The notes beneath the pieces are model-generated. The model was given only the letters and a program-made list of their open reading frames with translations. It was not told where the DNA came from and did not search any database. From Egaibacter sp046050465 (lineage in GTDB: Bacteria; Pseudomonadota; Gammaproteobacteria; Burkholderiales; Burkholderiaceae_C): DNA of 24,384 nt. Position numbers and translations under genes: made by a program. Below, in pieces: positions 22,403 to 24,384 of the stretch. The first letter of the stretch is position 1; every line of letters starts with the position of its first letter. The stretch spans positions 1-24,384 of the forward strand of contig JBJOPS010000045.1 of the NCBI GenBank assembly GCA_046050465.1. Direction: 5' to 3'.

Positions 22403-23713
22403 ATGAAACTAGCTGACAACAAAGCCACCCTGTCGTTCAGTAACGGCAGCCCCAGCATTGAACTACCCGTTTATCAAGGCAATGTAGGTCCTGATGTCGT
22501 GGATATTCGCAAGCTGTATGCCCAAACAGGCATGTTTACCTATGACCCGGGCTTTCTGTCCACGGCGTCTTGCCAGTCGGCCATCACTTTCATTGATGGC
22601 GACAAGGGCGAACTGCTGTACCGTGGGTATCCGATTGAGCAGCTCGCGACCAACTGCGACTTTCTGGAAACCTGCCACTTGCTGCTTTACGGCAACCTGC
22701 CGGATGCCAAGGGTAAGGCAGCGTTCACCAAGCTCGTGACCAACCACACCATGGTGAACGAGCAGATGCAGTTCTTCCTGCGCGGCTTTCGCCGTGATGC
22801 GCACCCCATGGCCATCATGACCGGGCTGGTTGGTGCCCTGTCGGCGTTCTATCACGACAGCACCGACATCAACAACCCGCAGCATCGCGAGATTGCGGCG
22901 ATCCGCCTGATCGCAAAAATGCCGACGCTGGTAGCCATGGCCTACAAGTACACCGTTGGCCAGCCCTACATGTATCCCAAGAACGAGCTGAGCTACGCCG
23001 GCAACTTCCTGCACATGATGTTTGCCACGCCGTGCGAGCCGTATGTTGTCAGCCCCGTGCTGGAACGCGCGCTGGACCGCATCTTCATCCTGCATGCAGA
23101 CCACGAGCAAAACGCATCTACATCCACCGTGCGCCTGTGCGGCTCGTCCGGCACCAACCCGTTTGCAGCCATTGCAGCCGGCGTGGCCTGCCTTTGGGGC
23201 CCTGCCCACGGTGGCGCCAACGAAGCGGCCCTGAACATGCTGGGCGATATCCAGAAAAACGGCGGTATCGAGAAAATTGGCGAGTTCATCGCCCAGGTGA
23301 AGGACAAAAATTCCAACGTCAAACTCATGGGTTTTGGTCACCGGGTTTACAAAAATTACGACCCCCGCGCCAAGCTCATGCAGGAAACCTGCAAGGAAGT
23401 GTTAATCGAGCTGGGCCTTGAAAATGACCCGCTGTTCAAGCTGGCCATGGCACTGGAAAAGATTGCCCTGGAAGACGAATACTTCGTCTCACGCAAGCTG
23501 TACCCGAACGTGGATTTCTACTCCGGAATCGTTCAGCGCGCCATCGGCATCCCGGTGCCCCTGTTCACAGCCATCTTTGCGCTGGCACGCACAGTAGGCT
23601 GGATTGCCCAGCTCAACGAGATGATTGGCGACCCGGAATACAAAATCGGTCGTCCGCGGCAGTTGTTTACCGGCTCCACCCAGCGCGACGTCCTGCCTCT
23701 GGCCAAGCGATAA
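22403..23713 (+). CDS. gltA: Citrate synthase (type II)
   Basis: GltA condenses oxaloacetate and acetyl-CoA to citrate, the entry step of the cycle. The 436-residue length fits the large hexameric, NADH-sensitive type of Gram-negative bacteria. The blocks LHADHEQNASTSTVRL (from about 230), GPAHGGANE with catalytic His269, GFGHRVYKNYDPRA with His313, and PNVDFYSG with Asp371 match the catalytic residues of the E. coli enzyme. An AAGGGAAAA ribosome site precedes the ATG at 22403. It is nine bases from sdhE and is followed by a strong terminator, so it should be the last gene of the sdh operon. Confidence 0.98.
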   Translation: MKLADNKATLSFSNGSPSIELPVYQGNVGPDVVDIRKLYAQTGMFTYDPGFLSTASCQSAITFIDGDKGELLYRGYPIEQLATNCDFLETCHLLLYGNLPDAKGKAAFTKLVTNHTMVNEQMQFFLRGFRRDAHPMAIMTGLVGALSAFYHDSTDINNPQHREIAAIRLIAKMPTLVAMAYKYTVGQPYMYPKNELSYAGNFLHMMFATPCEPYVVSPVLERALDRIFILHADHEQNASTSTVRLCGSSGTNPFAAIAAGVACLWGPAHGGANEAALNMLGDIQKNGGIEKIGEFIAQVKDKNSNVKLMGFGHRVYKNYDPRAKLMQETCKEVLIELGLENDPLFKLAMALEKIALEDEYFVSRKLYPNVDFYSGIVQRAIGIPVPLFTAIFALARTVGWIAQLNEMIGDPEYKIGRPRQLFTGSTQRDVLPLAKR

Positions 23714-23739
23714 GCTGCCCGAAAGCGATCTCTACAAAA

Positions 23740-23766
23740 GAACCCCGGCCCTGCCGGGGTTTTTCT
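23740..23766 (+). terminator. Rho-independent terminator after gltA
   Basis: AACCCCGGC and GCCGGGGTT pair across a three-base loop (CCT) and are followed by TTTC and more T. The stem is nearly perfect and lies about 30 bases after the gltA stop. It separates the sdh-gltA transcript from leuC. Confidence 0.92.
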
Positions 23767-23808
23767 TTGTGGGAGGCATAAAATCTACCTTCCACAGGAA
23801 TCCATTAA

Positions 23809-24384
23809 ATGAGTCGCACCCTTTACGACAAGATCTGGGACGAACACGTCGTCCACACCGAAGAAGATGGCACGGCCATCCTCTATATCGACCGCCACTT
23901 GGTGCACGAGGTCACCAGCCCGCAGGCGTTTGAAGGCCTGCGTCAGGCCGGGCGCAAGGTCTGGCGCATCAGCTCCATCGTGGCCACGGCAGACCACAAC
24001 ACCCCAACAACTGGCTGGGAGCTCGGTTACGACGGCATCACCGATCCAATCAGCCGGGAACAGGTCACCACGCTGGACACCAATATCCGCGAATTCGGCT
24101 CGGCGGCCTACTTTCCGTTCCTGTCCAAACGTCAGGGCATCGTTCACGTCATTGGCCCCGAGAACGGCGCCACGCTGCCCGGCATGACCGTTGTCTGCGG
24201 GGATTCACACACCTCCACCCACGGCGCGTTTGGCGCGCTGGCGCATGGCATCGGTACCAGCGAGGTGGAGCACGTATTGGCCACCCAAACCTTGCTGGCC
24301 AAAAAAGCCAGGAATATGCTGGTCAAGGTCGAGGGAACGCTCCCGAAAGGCTGCGGCGGCAAGGACATTGTGCTGGCCATCATT
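23809..24384 (+). CDS. leuC: 3-isopropylmalate dehydratase large subunit (partial, 3' end outside window)
   Basis: LeuC with LeuD isomerises 2- to 3-isopropylmalate in leucine biosynthesis. The reading runs open for 192 codons to the window edge. It begins MSRTLYDKIWDEHVV, a typical LeuC N terminus, and contains TADHNTPT (about 64-71) and the aconitase-family block CGDSHTSTHGAFGALAHGIGTSEVEHVLATQTL (about 128-161). The cluster cysteines of the C-terminal half are not in the window. AGGAA lies eight bases before the ATG at 23809. The spacer after the gltA terminator should hold its own promoter. LeuD and LeuB are expected just outside the window. Confidence 0.95.
   Translation, partial: MSRTLYDKIWDEHVVHTEEDGTAILYIDRHLVHEVTSPQAFEGLRQAGRKVWRISSIVATADHNTPTTGWELGYDGITDPISREQVTTLDTNIREFGSAAYFPFLSKRQGIVHVIGPENGATLPGMTVVCGDSHTSTHGAFGALAHGIGTSEVEHVLATQTLLAKKARNMLVKVEGTLPKGCGGKDIVLAII

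Noticed and set aside
22463..23341. 292-codon minus-strand frame opposite gltA
   Set aside because: It is antisense to citrate synthase with all catalytic residues, and its translation lacks any family signature.
1..24384. Defence island, biosynthetic cluster, prophage or CRISPR
   Set aside because: Almost every gene belongs to a well-known housekeeping or widespread family. There are no recombinases, phage genes, toxin pairs or spaced direct-repeat arrays.

Overview
The window looks like chromosomal DNA of a betaproteobacterium in the order Burkholderiales, most likely family Comamonadaceae (Rhodoferax/Polaromonas-like; the genus is a guess). The reasons are the gene order mdh / CitE-like / acnB, divergent from gntR-sdhCDAB-sdhE-gltA-leuC; the rpsP-rimM-trmD-rplS operon; a Gly/Arg-rich RhlE-type helicase; and a short palindromic repeat (GCTAY-N7-GTAGC) that I remember as common in that family. 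The sequence is moderately GC-rich and densely coding. No spacer exceeds 300 bases; the longest gene-free stretch is 236 bases (18490-18725). I see no tRNA, rRNA, CRISPR array, insertion sequence, prophage or clear pseudogene.

Layout. 1-158: no gene recognised. 159-2710 (minus): a DEAD-box helicase and oligoribonuclease, both RNA-handling. 2748-5378 (plus): an M48/Ste24-type membrane protease, a pterin-4a-carbinolamine dehydratase and the ribosome-assembly GTPase RsgA. 5415-7123 (minus): a CobD/CbiB/AmpE-like membrane protein downstream of a CoA-pyrophosphatase-type Nudix hydrolase. 7182-9251 (minus): ribosomal protein L19, TrmD, RimM and S16, ending in a strong terminator. 9385-10354 (plus): a GNAT acetyltransferase overlapping a TM2-domain protein. 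10409-12538 (minus): a Pit phosphate transporter with its DUF47 partner, then a DUF486 membrane protein. 12613-17494 (minus): mdh, a CitE-like HpcH/HpaI protein and acnB, closed by a terminator. 17686-24384 (plus): a GntR/UTRA regulator, the four succinate dehydrogenase subunits, the flavinylation factor SdhE, citrate synthase, a terminator, and leuC cut by the window end.

The right half is a tricarboxylic acid cycle island. Malate dehydrogenase, citrate synthase, aconitase and succinate dehydrogenase with its FAD-attachment factor surround one GntR regulator. A perfect 12-bp palindrome, TCTTATATAAGA, lies in the mdh/gntR spacer beside a good mdh promoter and is the obvious candidate operator.

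I did not find a convincing undescribed multi-gene system. The points most worth a second look are the 17-bp palindromic repeat family, including one copy read in frame inside the CitE-like gene; the GntR operator; the repeats upstream of rpsP and sdhC; the structured helicase leader; and an AT-rich 3' end of rsgA. All functional calls rest on reading the sequence and family knowledge; no database search was run.
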